A stretch of 64,000 nt of DNA from Streptomyces albireticuli (GTDB lineage Bacteria > Actinomycetota > Actinomycetes > Streptomycetales > Streptomycetaceae): assembly GCF_002192455.1 (NCBI RefSeq), contig NZ_CP021744.1, forward strand, positions 496,001-560,000, written 5' to 3'. Below the pieces are notes generated by a model, which searched no databases, had not been told where the DNA came from, and saw only the letters and a program-made list of their open reading frames with translations. Below are positions 1 through 9,659 of this stretch, piece after piece. A program made the position numbers and the translations under genes. Each line of letters starts with the position of its first letter. Positions within the stretch are counted from its first letter, which is position 1.

Positions 1-513
1 CAGCACCCGCAGCCCGATGCCCACCGAGGCGCGTATCGGATTGAGCTCGGCATCGAACGCCTGCTCCGTGATGGTCAGCTCGGTCAGGCGCACGGGCATG
101 ACCCGTTTGCTTCCCCAGGTGAACAGCGTCAATGGTGCCTCCACCGGGGATATCTCCAAGGTCCCGAAGGACGCCAGCAGTTCCTTCGCCCTCAGCACCG
201 CGCTCGGCGGGTGCAGCAGCGTCTCCAGGGCGGCCAGCTGTGGAGCGATCCCGTCGGACCAGGGCAGCTCCAGCTGGTCCGTGGCATCGATCTCGGCCGT
301 GAACTTCCAGGTCTCCGTGGCCGGCCCCTTCAGCCGCAGCACCTCGGTCCGGTCCCCGGCACCGTCCGCACCGGCCGCGTTGGGGGCGAGCGAGCGCTCC
401 AGGGTGTCCGGGTTGAACTGGAGCACGATGATGCCGCGCGGGGTTCCGCGCTGCGGATCGATGATGACGATTCCGGAGCGGATGGGTTTGGGGAGATCCG
501 CGTAGCGGGTCAT
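1..513 (-). CDS. CIS tube / LysM-type adaptor protein (Pvc7-like), 3' part outside window
   Basis: Only the first 171 codons are present; the gene runs off the left edge. The protein begins MTRYADLPKP and has the pattern of the contractile-injection-system tube N-terminal domain: a strand with QFNPDTLERS at about residues 31-40, then KGPATETWKF and EIDATDQLE at about 62-80. In the family this domain is followed by a LysM domain, and the protein links the inner tube to the baseplate hub; the LysM part would lie outside the window. Its ATG overlaps the stop of the upstream 227-residue gene (ATGA), so it is translationally coupled to the CIS operon. Family call is confident from motif and context; the exact role is inferred from Pvc7/Afp7. 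Confidence 0.8.
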   Translation of the reverse strand, partial: MTRYADLPKPIRSGIVIIDPQRGTPRGIIVLQFNPDTLERSLAPNAAGADGAGDRTEVLRLKGPATETWKFTAEIDATDQLELPWSDGIAPQLAALETLLHPPSAVLRAKELLASFGTLEISPVEAPLTLFTWGSKRVMPVRLTELTITEQAFDAELNPIRASVGIGLRVL

Positions 514-1193
514 AGGCGCTGGGCCAATCGGTCGGTGAGGGCGGTGTAGTCGTGGTCGGGGAAGAGCCTGGGGAGGACGTCGAGCATGTTCCTCATGTCG
601 GCGAGCACACCGCTGAATTCCTGGTCCCCGAGGCGGACGTCGGCGAACAGGTACTGCCAGCCGTGGACGCCCTTGGTGAGAGGCAATGCCGCCAGGTATC
701 CGCAGTAGTCGACATCCAGCTTGAAGAAGCCCCGTGAGACGTCGAAGAACCACAGTTCGGGATTGGGAGTGCCGGGCTGGATCCGCAACGCGGTGAGCTT
801 TCCGGTACCGGTGAACCGTGTGTCGTCCATGACCCGGAGCTGGGGTTCCAGTTCGCGCTCGAAATCCGAGCCGTACTCGACACCGAGGTCAGGCGGTTGG
901 TCAGCCACCAGGGAGAGGAGGTCGCCGAGAGTGAACTCGCCGGACAGTTCCCGGCCGTCCGCGTCCGCGGACCAGTGGGCCATGATGCCCGAGAACCGGA
1001 AGAAGCACCGTTTGAGCGCCGGGTCCAGCGTCACGCCGTACCACTCCGCGACCCTGCCGAACACGGTGTCGGCGTCGCCGAAGCTCTCATCGGCAGGCCA
1101 CAGGTCGTCGCGGTGAAGATCGACCGGTGGGCAGGCTCTCAGTTCGTCGAGCATGGCCACCAGCCCCCTTTCGCACTGCGTGAGATCGTTCAC
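510..1193 (-). CDS. Unrecognised protein, candidate immunity protein to the DUF4157 toxin
   Basis: This 227-residue soluble acidic protein has no signal peptide or membrane segment. I do not recognise a family. It starts with GTG behind an AGGGAGAAGG ribosome site, 33 bases after the stop of the giant DUF4157 gene, and its stop overlaps the start of the next CIS gene. A gene directly behind the C-terminal, nuclease-like end of a modular toxin is where immunity genes usually sit. Its small globular acidic build, rich in Phe, Trp and Asp, fits that idea. The immunity role is inference from position only. It could instead be a structural accessory or a second effector. Confidence 0.75.
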   Translation of the reverse strand: MNDLTQCERGLVAMLDELRACPPVDLHRDDLWPADESFGDADTVFGRVAEWYGVTLDPALKRCFFRFSGIMAHWSADADGRELSGEFTLGDLLSLVADQPPDLGVEYGSDFERELEPQLRVMDDTRFTGTGKLTALRIQPGTPNPELWFFDVSRGFFKLDVDYCGYLAALPLTKGVHGWQYLFADVRLGDQEFSGVLADMRNMLDVLPRLFPDHDYTALTDRLAQRL

Positions 1194-1225
1194 GTCAACC
1201 CTTCTCCCTCAAGGGGGCACTTTCC

Positions 1226-4200
1226 CTAGACGATGAGGTCCTTCTTCGCGATCAGATCATTGATGCGGTCGATGACCGTCTGGAAATCCGGCAAGGGCTG
1301 AACACCGGAAGGCTTCGACGCCTCGTAGGACTGGAGCTTGGTGACGACCTGGCCGACGTTGAGGAACGGCCGGAGCTGGATGATCCGCCGCGCGAATCCG
1401 GGCGTGGTCATCAACTTGGCCGCGATCTCGGAGTCGGCGGCGGTGGTCACGTTGAGCCTCGGATCCCCCGCGCCCGGCTGATGAACGGCCTCGCCATAGG
1501 TCCGCGACTTGGAGGGCTTCTTCTCCTCCCACTTGCCGGCGTTCACCCGGTAGCCGCCCCACATGGCCAGGATGGATTGCGGATAGTGCCCGGGCGTCGG
1601 CCAGAAGCTGACGGCGACGCGGTACCAGATCATGTCCTCGATGCTCGGCTTCGACCTCGCCTCGTCGGCGGCCAGTTCCACCTTGTCCTTGAAGTGGTTG
1701 TTCACGGCGAGTGGCGCCGGCACCAGGTTGGACCCTGTTGCCTTGCCGCCGATCCGCTCCGGAAGGAGGTGCATGCGCAACCAGCGCTCAGGGGGACCGG
1801 AGAGCGAGGCGGCCTGGATTGCTTTCCACCCCAGCGGATTGCCGTCCTTCGCCTTGTCGGACGTCTCTCCCAGGGGCGTCTTCGGCTGGATGTACGACGC
1901 CTTGGTGTAGCGCGGGGCCCGGACGCCGTCCGCGAAGGCGGGCAGGATCGTCGGAGGCAACGGCGGCTTCTCCGCACCGTGCTCCCGAAGCGCCAGTGAA
2001 TGGGCCAGAATGTTCAACTGCGAGCGGAGCGCCATGACGTCGTCCGCCCATTTGGTTCCGCCGCCTCCCTTGGGGATCTTGCGCGGAAGTCGCGATTGGA
2101 TGCTCTTCGCGTTGCGGTAGGCGGCATAGGCCGCACGCCAGGCGGCCATTTGATCCGATGCCTTCGTGCCGGGCTCCAGGGCACCGATGTCCTGCTTCCA
2201 CTCCCGGAGGAACCGCGCCACCCCCGTCGGGCTGCTGTGGACGACCAGATGCGCGCCGCGTCCCCGGGAATCGAACAGGAGCGTGTGCATCACTCGGTCG
2301 TCGCCGCGGAAATTCGCCTTCGGCAGATCGAGATCCGTCATGGTCTCGCCGGGCGGCTTCGGCTTGTCCTTGTCCTTCCCCTTCCCCTTCCCCGTCAGCT
2401 TCTCCCAGCGCCGCCGCAACGCGTCCCGCTGCCGCTTCAGCATGTCCCTCAACCGGGCCGCGTTCTCCCGGAAGGCGCGGCCGATCCTGCTGTTGCGCAG
2501 CCGTCCGCCCAGTGACCTCAGTCCGGCTTTCACTTTTCCGAGAGCGCGCTTCGCCCGCTGTTTGACCCGCTGGAGGGTGAACTTCGACGGCAACCCCGAA
2601 CGCCTCGGCCTCTGCTTCGGCTTCGGCGGCGCCTTCGGCCTGGCCGGCCTCGTGGGGCGCTGGGCCGCCGGGCGCGCGGGCTTCGGCCGCGACGGCCTCA
2701 GGCGCGGCGGCCTCAAGCGCGGCGGTTTCGGCCGGCCGGGCCGGGGCTTGGCCCCGGGGACGGTGGACCTGGGGTCGCGGATGGCCTCGCCCGCCCCCCG
2801 GAGGTCCCTGCGGACCTGGTTGACCCGGAGGCCCTGCCCCTTGCGCGCGGCCGGGCGACCGCCCTTGAAGCCCTTGAGAAGCCGGCCCGCCAGGCCCTTC
2901 AGCTTGGAGGTCACCTTCTTCACGTACTTGGCTATGCCGCTGAGCAGCCACTGGTAGAGCATTTCGAGCAGGGCCACGACACCGGCGGCGACCGCCTTCG
3001 CGAAGAGCGGGCCCGCCTTGCCCGCCTTGACCGCCTTCAGGTAGCCCAGCACGAGGTTCATCGCGGAGAGGATCGCCTGGAGGGCGCCCCAGGCGGTCTT
3101 GATGCCGTCGATGATGGCCAGGACCCAGCCCGCGCCCGGGATCAATCTCGCCACCACCTTCTCGATGACCAGCTCGCCGATGATCAGCGGCAGGTTGGCC
3201 ACCACCGCTTCCCAGGCCATCCGGCCGATCTTGGCGACGGTCAGACAGCCCTTCAGCAGGACGTCGAACATGTGCTTGGGGACGCCGACGATCTCCTGGA
3301 CCTTCTGGTCGAACCATGCCTTCACCGCACGCTGGACCTCGTTGAAGAGGTGGTTCTTCGCGCCGTCGACGGCGGATTCCTTGAGCTTGCCGATCCAGCC
3401 ACCGGGGTCACTGGCGATGTCCATCGCTATGGCCGCGAACTCCCCGAGGGTGTTCAGCGCGAACTCGGCGAACTTCAGCGCGTCGACGACGGCGTTCTCG
3501 ACGATGCTCACGGCCGCGAGGAGGCCGGCCTCCAGCACGTCGAGCAGTGCGGTCAGCGCCTTGCCGAGCTTGTCGAGCAGCTCACCCACACGCTTCTTCA
3601 ACCGGTCGGCGTACTCGTTGACCTTGTTGATGGCAGCGTCGCGCTTGTTGTTGATGAAGTTCCGCCATTTGTCCCTGGCCTCGGGGAACGCGGCCAGGAG
3701 GACGTTCCCGAAGCCGATCAGGACGTCCGCGAAGACGTTGATCGCCCCGACGATGAACTTCCGGGCGCCGTCGATGAGGTCGAAAGCGGCCTTCTTGAAC
3801 TCGTTGATGATGCCGGTGACCGCACGACGGGCGGCGTTGAACAGGTCGACGATGGCGTTCTTGAGCTTGGTGAACTGGTCCTTGACCCAGTCGACCGCCC
3901 GGCTCAGCCAGTTCCCCGATTCCTTCTTACCCTCGTCGCGCTTGGCCTCGGCGCCCTTCTCGGCCTTCTCCCGCTCACTCCCGATCCTGTCGTTGTCGTC
4001 CTTGGTGCGCTTCTCGACGTCGGCGTCGGTCTTGGTCCGCTTGTCCTCGATGTCCTTACGGGCCTTCTCATGCTCCGTGCCGGTCTTGCCGTCGATCTCG
4101 GCGAGTTTGTCGTCCTGCTCCCGCTGCCACTGCTCCCGGGCCTGGGAGACCGCCGACACCGCCTGCCCGCGCTCTCCCGCCTGGGCCTCGGTGTCGGCGG

Positions 4201-7200
4201 CGATCTCGGCGTCCACGTCCTTGCGGTGCTGGGCCTGCGACTCCTCGAAACCGGTGTCCTTCGTCCGGCGCTCGGTGCCCATTGCCTCCTTGCCCCGGCC
4301 GAACCCGGCCTGGATCTCGGGCCCCTTCTCCTGCTCCGCCACCACCGACGCCGCCTCCACCGGGACCTGGCCGGCCGGGGCGCCCCCGGCGCCCGCTCCT
4401 CCGCGCTCCTGCCCGTGTCCCCTCGGGACCTCGCCGGTGAGCGTCTCCTCGGGCACGTCGGGGAAGATCCGGTCCTCGCCCATGGGCCTGGCCGCGTCCT
4501 CCCGGCCCGCCGTCCTCAGCTCCCGGCCCTTGTCGGTCAGGTTGGTGCGCTGCCGGTCCGTGCGCCCCGGGTCGGCGTCCTCCGTGACCGGGACCTTGGA
4601 CGCCTTGCCCACGGTGGTGTTCAGCGACTTGTCCCGGGTGGGCATCCCGCTCAGCGACTCGGTCAGGTCGTCCATCGAGACGAACGCGCTGGCGATCTTG
4701 CCCAGGATGCCCATGGCGACGTCGAACCAGCCCGGTTCCTCCACCTTCTCGGCCGGGTTCTCACCGCTCGGCACCGTGCCGCCCTCGACATCGGGGGTAC
4801 GGCCTTGCGGGGCGTCGACCCTGCCCACCGCGTCCTTGGAGTACTCGCCGGGGGCCGCGACCCTCGCGGGGCCGTGCAGGGTTCCCGGGGCACCTGAGGG
4901 CCGCCGCATCCTGGGCGGCTTGTCCTCGACCGCGGAGCGCTCCCGGCCGACCGTACGGCCCACCGACCGGTTGACCCCGCCCAGAGCCGACCGCGCCTGG
5001 TGCGGCTTGAGTTTGGCCAGCGTGGTCAGCCCGGCCTCCGGCGCCGCCTGCGACACATCGGGAGCGGGCGGTTCCCGCTTGGCCGGTGCCGCGGGCGCCC
5101 CACCGCCCCCGCCTCCCCCGCCGACGCGGGGCGCGGCGCCACCCATCGCGGCGCCGGGCGCGGCATCCGGTGTTCCCTCGCAGCCGCCACCCCCGTCCTC
5201 CAAGGAGGCGTCGGCGGGCATGGATGCGGTGGCCCCGGCGTCGGCGTCCGCCTCGGACTCCAGTCCGCCGGACGCGCCGACCGGGTCGGTGCCGACCTGT
5301 TCCGGACCGTCACCACCGGGGGTCCCTCCGGCCGGCGCTCCCGGCCCCGCGTCGAGGGAGGCCCCACCACCCGCTGTCCGTGAGGCCGCCAGAGGTTCTT
5401 CGGCCTCCGGCGCCTCTCCGCCCTCTCCGGTCTCCTCGGGTTCGGGAGCCTGGGCGACCGCGGGTTCCGGCGCCGGCTCGGGGGCGGCCAGTGCGGAGCG
5501 GGCCGCGGGGTCGGCGCACGTGCTCCCGGCCGGCGGAACGGTGTCCTCCAGCCCCCGGTCGGACAGTTCGTCGTCGGCCTGCCGAGGCCCGGGTTCGGGT
5601 TCGGGACGCTGTTGCGACGGTGCTTCGGCGGTGCTCCGCTCACCGGCGTCCGGGCTCGCGTCGGCCTCGGCCTCCGCGTCCGCGTCGCCGGGCGAGGTCT
5701 CGGCGGGCTCCGGGTCGGGAACGGCCGGAGCCGGGCCGGGACCGTCCCAGTCCGTCCGGTCGGGGTCCGGCGAGGCCGGCTGCTTGTCGCCGGACAGAGT
5801 CTCCTCGGCGGGGGCGGGTGCCTGCTGCGGCTCCGGCTGCGCCGGCTCCTCGTCCTCCTCCGCTGTGCCGGTCTCGACCGGGGGGAGCGGTACTTCGTCC
5901 CGGGCGCCGGGCTCCATGCCCAGCGGTTCCTCCTCGCGGGACGGCTCCTCGGAACAGTCGTCCTGCTTGGCGAGGCCGTGCTTGGCCAAGGGGCCGGCGG
6001 GGTCCAGGGCCACGGTCTCGACGGTGTTCTCGTCGACCTTCTCGTGCCCCGCCTTCGCACCGGCCGCCGGGGCGGTACGGACGGCTCCGACGACGGCGAA
6101 CCGGGACACCGGTGCCACAGCGCCCGGTTCACCCGGCGGCCGTGCGGCACCCACCGCGGCCATGGCGGGAGGCGCCGCTTGTTGTGCCTGTGACTGTTCG
6201 CTCCGCCGCGCCCGCTCCCCTTCGGCGGCGCTGCCGTCCTGGTCCTCCGCCGGAGGGCGCTGCCGCGGATCGGCCTCCTTCTGCCGGTCCTCGTCCGAGG
6301 TCTCCCGGTCCCGGGCCCGCTCCTGTTCCGCCTCGCGTTGCCGGTCCCGCTCCCGCTCGGCCCGTTCGTCGCCCGGCCTCTCCCGGTCGCGACGCTCCCG
6401 CTCGCTCTCGGCGTCCCGTGGCTCCTCCGGGTCCTGCCGTTCCCGCTGTCCGGCTTCTCGCTCCTCGGACTGCGATCGCTCCTGCCGCTCGTTCTCGGCC
6501 CGCTGGTCGTCCTGCTCGCTCCGCCGCTCGTCCGACAGGGTCTCGTCGGCGGTGCCCAGTGATTCCGGGGCACCACCCGACGCCTTCCCCTCCGGGGAGG
6601 TCTCGGCCTCCTGGACCAGTTCGAGCACCCGCTGATGATCGGAGGAGGGCAGCCGCAGGGCGAGCCGTTCCAGCACGGCGTCCTGAAGTTGTGGAGCGAA
6701 GCCGGCCAGTTGCAGCCGCACCCGCCCCGAGGAGTCCGTGGGGTCGCCGCGCAGCGAGCGCAGGATGCCCGCCGCCAGCCGGTCCACCAGCGTCGCCGGA
6801 TCGAGCTGTTCGGTACGGAACTGGTCGGCCCTGACCCGGGCGTACCGCAGCCAGCCGGGGGTGGCGCTCCGGCTCACCTCGGGCCGTCGCCCGGACCGTG
6901 CGCCGTCCTCCGCCTGGACCTCCACCGGGTCCCGGGGCAGACTGACGGCCCCGAGGTCACGGCCCGCCCGCAGGGCGCCCAGCGCATGGGGCGCCTGGAC
7001 GGTGTGCAGCAGTTCGTGCGCGACCAGCCGCCGCCCGTCCTCCGTGCCCGGCCGGAACCGCCCCTCGGCGAAGAAGATGTCCTCGCCCACCGTCACCGCG
7101 TCGGCGCCGAGCAGGTCGGTGAGAGCCGCCGCGTCCCGGTCGGTGTGGACCCGCACCCGCTCGAAGTCATGGCCCAGGCGCTCCTCCATCTCCCGGCGCA

Positions 7201-7354
7201 GGCCGAGGTCGAGGGGCTGCCCGGCGCCGGTGATGATCTCCTTGGGCTCGGGCCGGCGGGCCTTGGGCGCCCGGGCCTTGCGACCACGCTGCCGGCCGGT
7301 GGCGTCCTTCGCGTCCCGCGCGGTCTCCTGGCGGTGCGTCCGTGTCCCGCTCAT
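1226..7354 (-). CDS. Giant DUF4157 (eCIS core) protein with nuclease-like C-terminus; putative CIS-associated toxin
   Basis: The protein has 2042 residues. Residues about 40-140 form the DUF4157/eCIS core domain with the zinc-protease-like motif HELLH at 113-117. Residues about 270-375 are an almost uninterrupted Arg/Glu/Asp helix. About 375-940 are Pro/Glu/Ala/Gly-rich linker with a run of eight glycines near 745. About 1030-1150 are charged coiled coil, 1150-1490 long amphipathic and hydrophobic helices, and 1490-1660 a Lys/Arg/Pro-rich basic stretch. The last about 380 residues form a separate globular domain with MHLLPERIGG (His1862) followed by NLVPAPLAVN, like the His/Asn motif of DNA/RNA non-specific nuclease toxins. 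Members of this family accompany eCIS clusters and often end in variable toxins. Its start overlaps the upstream gene (ATGA). The toxin activity is inferred. Confidence 0.9.
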   Translation of the reverse strand: MSGTRTHRQETARDAKDATGRQRGRKARAPKARRPEPKEIITGAGQPLDLGLRREMEERLGHDFERVRVHTDRDAAALTDLLGADAVTVGEDIFFAEGRFRPGTEDGRRLVAHELLHTVQAPHALGALRAGRDLGAVSLPRDPVEVQAEDGARSGRRPEVSRSATPGWLRYARVRADQFRTEQLDPATLVDRLAAGILRSLRGDPTDSSGRVRLQLAGFAPQLQDAVLERLALRLPSSDHQRVLELVQEAETSPEGKASGGAPESLGTADETLSDERRSEQDDQRAENERQERSQSEEREAGQRERQDPEEPRDAESERERRDRERPGDERAERERDRQREAEQERARDRETSDEDRQKEADPRQRPPAEDQDGSAAEGERARRSEQSQAQQAAPPAMAAVGAARPPGEPGAVAPVSRFAVVGAVRTAPAAGAKAGHEKVDENTVETVALDPAGPLAKHGLAKQDDCSEEPSREEEPLGMEPGARDEVPLPPVETGTAEEDEEPAQPEPQQAPAPAEETLSGDKQPASPDPDRTDWDGPGPAPAVPDPEPAETSPGDADAEAEADASPDAGERSTAEAPSQQRPEPEPGPRQADDELSDRGLEDTVPPAGSTCADPAARSALAAPEPAPEPAVAQAPEPEETGEGGEAPEAEEPLAASRTAGGGASLDAGPGAPAGGTPGGDGPEQVGTDPVGASGGLESEADADAGATASMPADASLEDGGGGCEGTPDAAPGAAMGGAAPRVGGGGGGGGAPAAPAKREPPAPDVSQAAPEAGLTTLAKLKPHQARSALGGVNRSVGRTVGRERSAVEDKPPRMRRPSGAPGTLHGPARVAAPGEYSKDAVGRVDAPQGRTPDVEGGTVPSGENPAEKVEEPGWFDVAMGILGKIASAFVSMDDLTESLSGMPTRDKSLNTTVGKASKVPVTEDADPGRTDRQRTNLTDKGRELRTAGREDAARPMGEDRIFPDVPEETLTGEVPRGHGQERGGAGAGGAPAGQVPVEAASVVAEQEKGPEIQAGFGRGKEAMGTERRTKDTGFEESQAQHRKDVDAEIAADTEAQAGERGQAVSAVSQAREQWQREQDDKLAEIDGKTGTEHEKARKDIEDKRTKTDADVEKRTKDDNDRIGSEREKAEKGAEAKRDEGKKESGNWLSRAVDWVKDQFTKLKNAIVDLFNAARRAVTGIINEFKKAAFDLIDGARKFIVGAINVFADVLIGFGNVLLAAFPEARDKWRNFINNKRDAAINKVNEYADRLKKRVGELLDKLGKALTALLDVLEAGLLAAVSIVENAVVDALKFAEFALNTLGEFAAIAMDIASDPGGWIGKLKESAVDGAKNHLFNEVQRAVKAWFDQKVQEIVGVPKHMFDVLLKGCLTVAKIGRMAWEAVVANLPLIIGELVIEKVVARLIPGAGWVLAIIDGIKTAWGALQAILSAMNLVLGYLKAVKAGKAGPLFAKAVAAGVVALLEMLYQWLLSGIAKYVKKVTSKLKGLAGRLLKGFKGGRPAARKGQGLRVNQVRRDLRGAGEAIRDPRSTVPGAKPRPGRPKPPRLRPPRLRPSRPKPARPAAQRPTRPARPKAPPKPKQRPRRSGLPSKFTLQRVKQRAKRALGKVKAGLRSLGGRLRNSRIGRAFRENAARLRDMLKRQRDALRRRWEKLTGKGKGKDKDKPKPPGETMTDLDLPKANFRGDDRVMHTLLFDSRGRGAHLVVHSSPTGVARFLREWKQDIGALEPGTKASDQMAAWRAAYAAYRNAKSIQSRLPRKIPKGGGGTKWADDVMALRSQLNILAHSLALREHGAEKPPLPPTILPAFADGVRAPRYTKASYIQPKTPLGETSDKAKDGNPLGWKAIQAASLSGPPERWLRMHLLPERIGGKATGSNLVPAPLAVNNHFKDKVELAADEARSKPSIEDMIWYRVAVSFWPTPGHYPQSILAMWGGYRVNAGKWEEKKPSKSRTYGEAVHQPGAGDPRLNVTTAADSEIAAKLMTTPGFARRIIQLRPFLNVGQVVTKLQSYEASKPSGVQPLPDFQTVIDRINDLIAKKDLIV

Positions 7355-7662
7355 GTCCGCCTCCCCCTGTCCGCGGCCCGGTCCGGCCCCGCGCCGCCGC
7401 GTGTCAGACCGGTGTGCACCGCCCGGGCCAGCGCCGTGCCCAGCCGGTGCGGAGACGCCGTGGCGGGCAACGGCGGCAGGTCGCGGACCAGGTCCACCGC
7501 CAGGTCGGTGTCCCCGGCGACCGGGACGCCGCGGTCCTGGACCAGCCGGTGGAGTTCGCGCCGGAAGACCTCGGTGACCAGGTCGTGGTCGAGATGGTCG
7601 AAGCCGGTCAGGACCAGCTCACCGATCTCGATGTCGACGCGCCCGGAATCCGTCACACCCAT
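7351..7662 (-). CDS. Small conserved CIS-cluster protein of unknown function
   Basis: A 103-residue protein that overlaps the end of the ATPase gene by 10 bases and whose stop overlaps the DUF4157 start (ATGA). The first half (VDIEIGELVLTGF, then a helix) looks folded; the tail is Arg/Gly-rich and probably disordered. Small proteins with an IGELVL-type opening are common between the AAA+ and DUF4157 genes of actinobacterial CIS loci, but I know no function. A chaperone or adaptor for the large downstream protein would fit the tight coupling; that is inference. Confidence 0.8.
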   Translation of the reverse strand: MGVTDSGRVDIEIGELVLTGFDHLDHDLVTEVFRRELHRLVQDRGVPVAGDTDLAVDLVRDLPPLPATASPHRLGTALARAVHTGLTRGGAGPDRAADRGRRT

Positions 7663-9638
7663 CCGCGTACCTCCGAGGGGGTCAGCGAGCGCTCCAGCTT
7701 GAGGTACTCGGTGCGCGCGGCTGCCAGCATGTGCCGCATGCGCAACGCGGTACCCTCCTCCGCGGCCAGGAACGCCGCGGCCAGTGCGATGTTCCTGATC
7801 GAGCCGCCCGCCACCGTGAGCTGGGCCAGGCGGTCGGCGTCCAGGCCCTCGCTGGGTGTCTGCTCGGGGACGACCCGCCGCCAGATCTCGGCCCGCTCCG
7901 GGACCCCGGGGAACGGGAAGTCCACGACGAAGCGGATGCGGCGCATGAACGCCGGGTCGAGCGCCTGTTTCATGTTGGTGGTCAGCACGGCCAGGCCCCG
8001 GTAGGCCTCCATCCTCATCAGCAGGTAGCTGACCTCGAGGTTGGCGTAGCGGTCATGACTGTCCTTGACGTCGCTCCGCTTGCCGAACAACGCGTCGGCC
8101 TCGTCGAACAGCAGCAGCGCCCCGCCCCGTTCGGCGGCGTCGAAGACGCGGCGCAGGTTCTTCTCGGTCTCGCCGATGTACTTGCTGACCACCTGGGACA
8201 GGTCGATGACGAAGAGATCGACGCCCAGCTCGCCGGCGATCACCTCGGCGGCGAGGGTCTTGCCCGTTCCGGAGCCCCCGGCGAACAGGGCGGTCACCCC
8301 GAGTCCGCGGCGCAGCACCGCTTCGAACCCCCACTCCTGGTAGACGGTGGCCCGCTGCCGGACGTGGGCGACCGCTTCCTGGAGCACGTCGCGTTGCCGT
8401 TCCCCGAGCACCAGGTCGCCCCAGTTCGCCCGGGGCTCGATCCTGCGGCCGAGCTCGTCCAGGGACATCCGCGCCTCGGCGAGGCCCGCCGTCCAGGCCA
8501 GCCGTTTGGCGTCGCCCCCGGGGGCCCGGCGTACGGCCGCGCCCGCGGCGCGGATGACGTGGGCGGGCAGCGAGAACTGGGCGACCAGGTCACGCATGTC
8601 CTGTTCCCGCACCCCTTCGACCCCTTTGAGGGCGCCGGTCCACAGCCGTAGCTGTTCCTGAGGGGTGAGCGCTTCGACGGTGACCCGGTCGCGTACGGAC
8701 CATCCGCCGGGCCGGGGGTCGTCGCTGGAGAGGATCAGTGGCACGGCCAGCTCCGCGAGGAACGCCTCCACCACGGCCCGCCGTTCGCCCTGCCGCTCAC
8801 CGGCCTGCTGGTCTCCGGTCTCCACCAGCAGGGCGGCCGGGAGGAGGATGGCCTCGCGTTGCCAGAGCCTGGCGAGGCCGTCCCGCTCGGCGGGCTCGGC
8901 GGGCAGGTCGTCGGCCGACGCGGTGTACAGGGCGAGGCCCGCTTGTTCGGCGGCGGCCGCGGCGACGTCCCACCGGGTCTCCCGGTCGGCGCCGACGAGC
9001 TCGACCTGGGGAGGTCCTTCGACGTCGGCGGCGCCCCAGGCCCCGGTGACGCGGTCGGCGGCCGTCAGATGAGCGGGAGGGAGTTCGTCCTCTTTCGCGG
9101 CCCGGCGTCGGACCAGCCCGTGCAGCCGGGTGTCCAGGTAGGGCACTCCGACAAGGAAGTGCAGGATGCGCTCGTCGACGCGCAACCGGGAAGTGGTCGG
9201 CGCGGTCTCGTCGGCGAGCTCGACCAGCCGCCAGCGCCGCAGCGGTCCGACCGGGGTGAGGGCGCTCCAGTGAGGGTCGTCCAGGGCCGCGAGCGCCAGG
9301 GCGAACGTGGGATGGGCCCGGGCCGGGTCACCGCAGGCGGCGGCACAGCGGGGCCCGGTGGTGGGGTCGGTCTCGGCGGCGGCGGCGAGGACCAGCACAT
9401 CGCGCTCGAAAGGGCTGAGACAGAAGCAGGACACCACGGTCTCCAGGGCGGTCTCCGGCCGGTCCGCCTGAACGGCCGGGCGCGCCGGCCCACCACCGGC
9501 CTCCGCCGGGGTGGGCTCCGACGACGGCGAGGCGTGCGCGTCCAGACGGTCCAGCACCTCCCGGACGGCTGCGGCCAGGGCCCGCTGATGGGTCTCCTCG
9601 TACCGGCCCATCGGCCTCACCCCCTCTCCTCCGGCCAT
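7653..9638 (-). CDS. CIS-associated AAA+ ATPase (Pvc15/Afp15-like)
   Basis: A 661-residue protein. The first about 400 residues are an alpha-helical, degenerate domain. The AAA+ module follows with Walker A GGSGTGKT (about residue 453), Walker B LLLFDEADALF, sensor TTNM and an arginine-finger stretch FMRRIRFVVDFPFP. Such ATPases are standard members of eCIS loci and are thought to help assemble or load the particle. It lies 21 bases after the DUF4255 gene. Two internal starts, GTG at 9620 (preceded by GGAGGAG) and ATG at 9611, are as good as or better than the longest start given here. Confidence 0.92.
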   Translation of the reverse strand: MAGGEGVRPMGRYEETHQRALAAAVREVLDRLDAHASPSSEPTPAEAGGGPARPAVQADRPETALETVVSCFCLSPFERDVLVLAAAAETDPTTGPRCAAACGDPARAHPTFALALAALDDPHWSALTPVGPLRRWRLVELADETAPTTSRLRVDERILHFLVGVPYLDTRLHGLVRRRAAKEDELPPAHLTAADRVTGAWGAADVEGPPQVELVGADRETRWDVAAAAAEQAGLALYTASADDLPAEPAERDGLARLWQREAILLPAALLVETGDQQAGERQGERRAVVEAFLAELAVPLILSSDDPRPGGWSVRDRVTVEALTPQEQLRLWTGALKGVEGVREQDMRDLVAQFSLPAHVIRAAGAAVRRAPGGDAKRLAWTAGLAEARMSLDELGRRIEPRANWGDLVLGERQRDVLQEAVAHVRQRATVYQEWGFEAVLRRGLGVTALFAGGSGTGKTLAAEVIAGELGVDLFVIDLSQVVSKYIGETEKNLRRVFDAAERGGALLLFDEADALFGKRSDVKDSHDRYANLEVSYLLMRMEAYRGLAVLTTNMKQALDPAFMRRIRFVVDFPFPGVPERAEIWRRVVPEQTPSEGLDADRLAQLTVAGGSIRNIALAAAFLAAEEGTALRMRHMLAAARTEYLKLERSLTPSEVRGWV

Positions 9639-9659
9639 CGTGTCCAGTTCCCGGTCTCG

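Noticed and set aside
3099..6635. A 1178-codon open frame on the plus strand opposite the DUF4157 gene
   Set aside because: It is the mirror of a GC-rich gene, Ser/Arg/Pro-rich with no family motif, and the minus-strand frame has clear domains and coupled neighbours.
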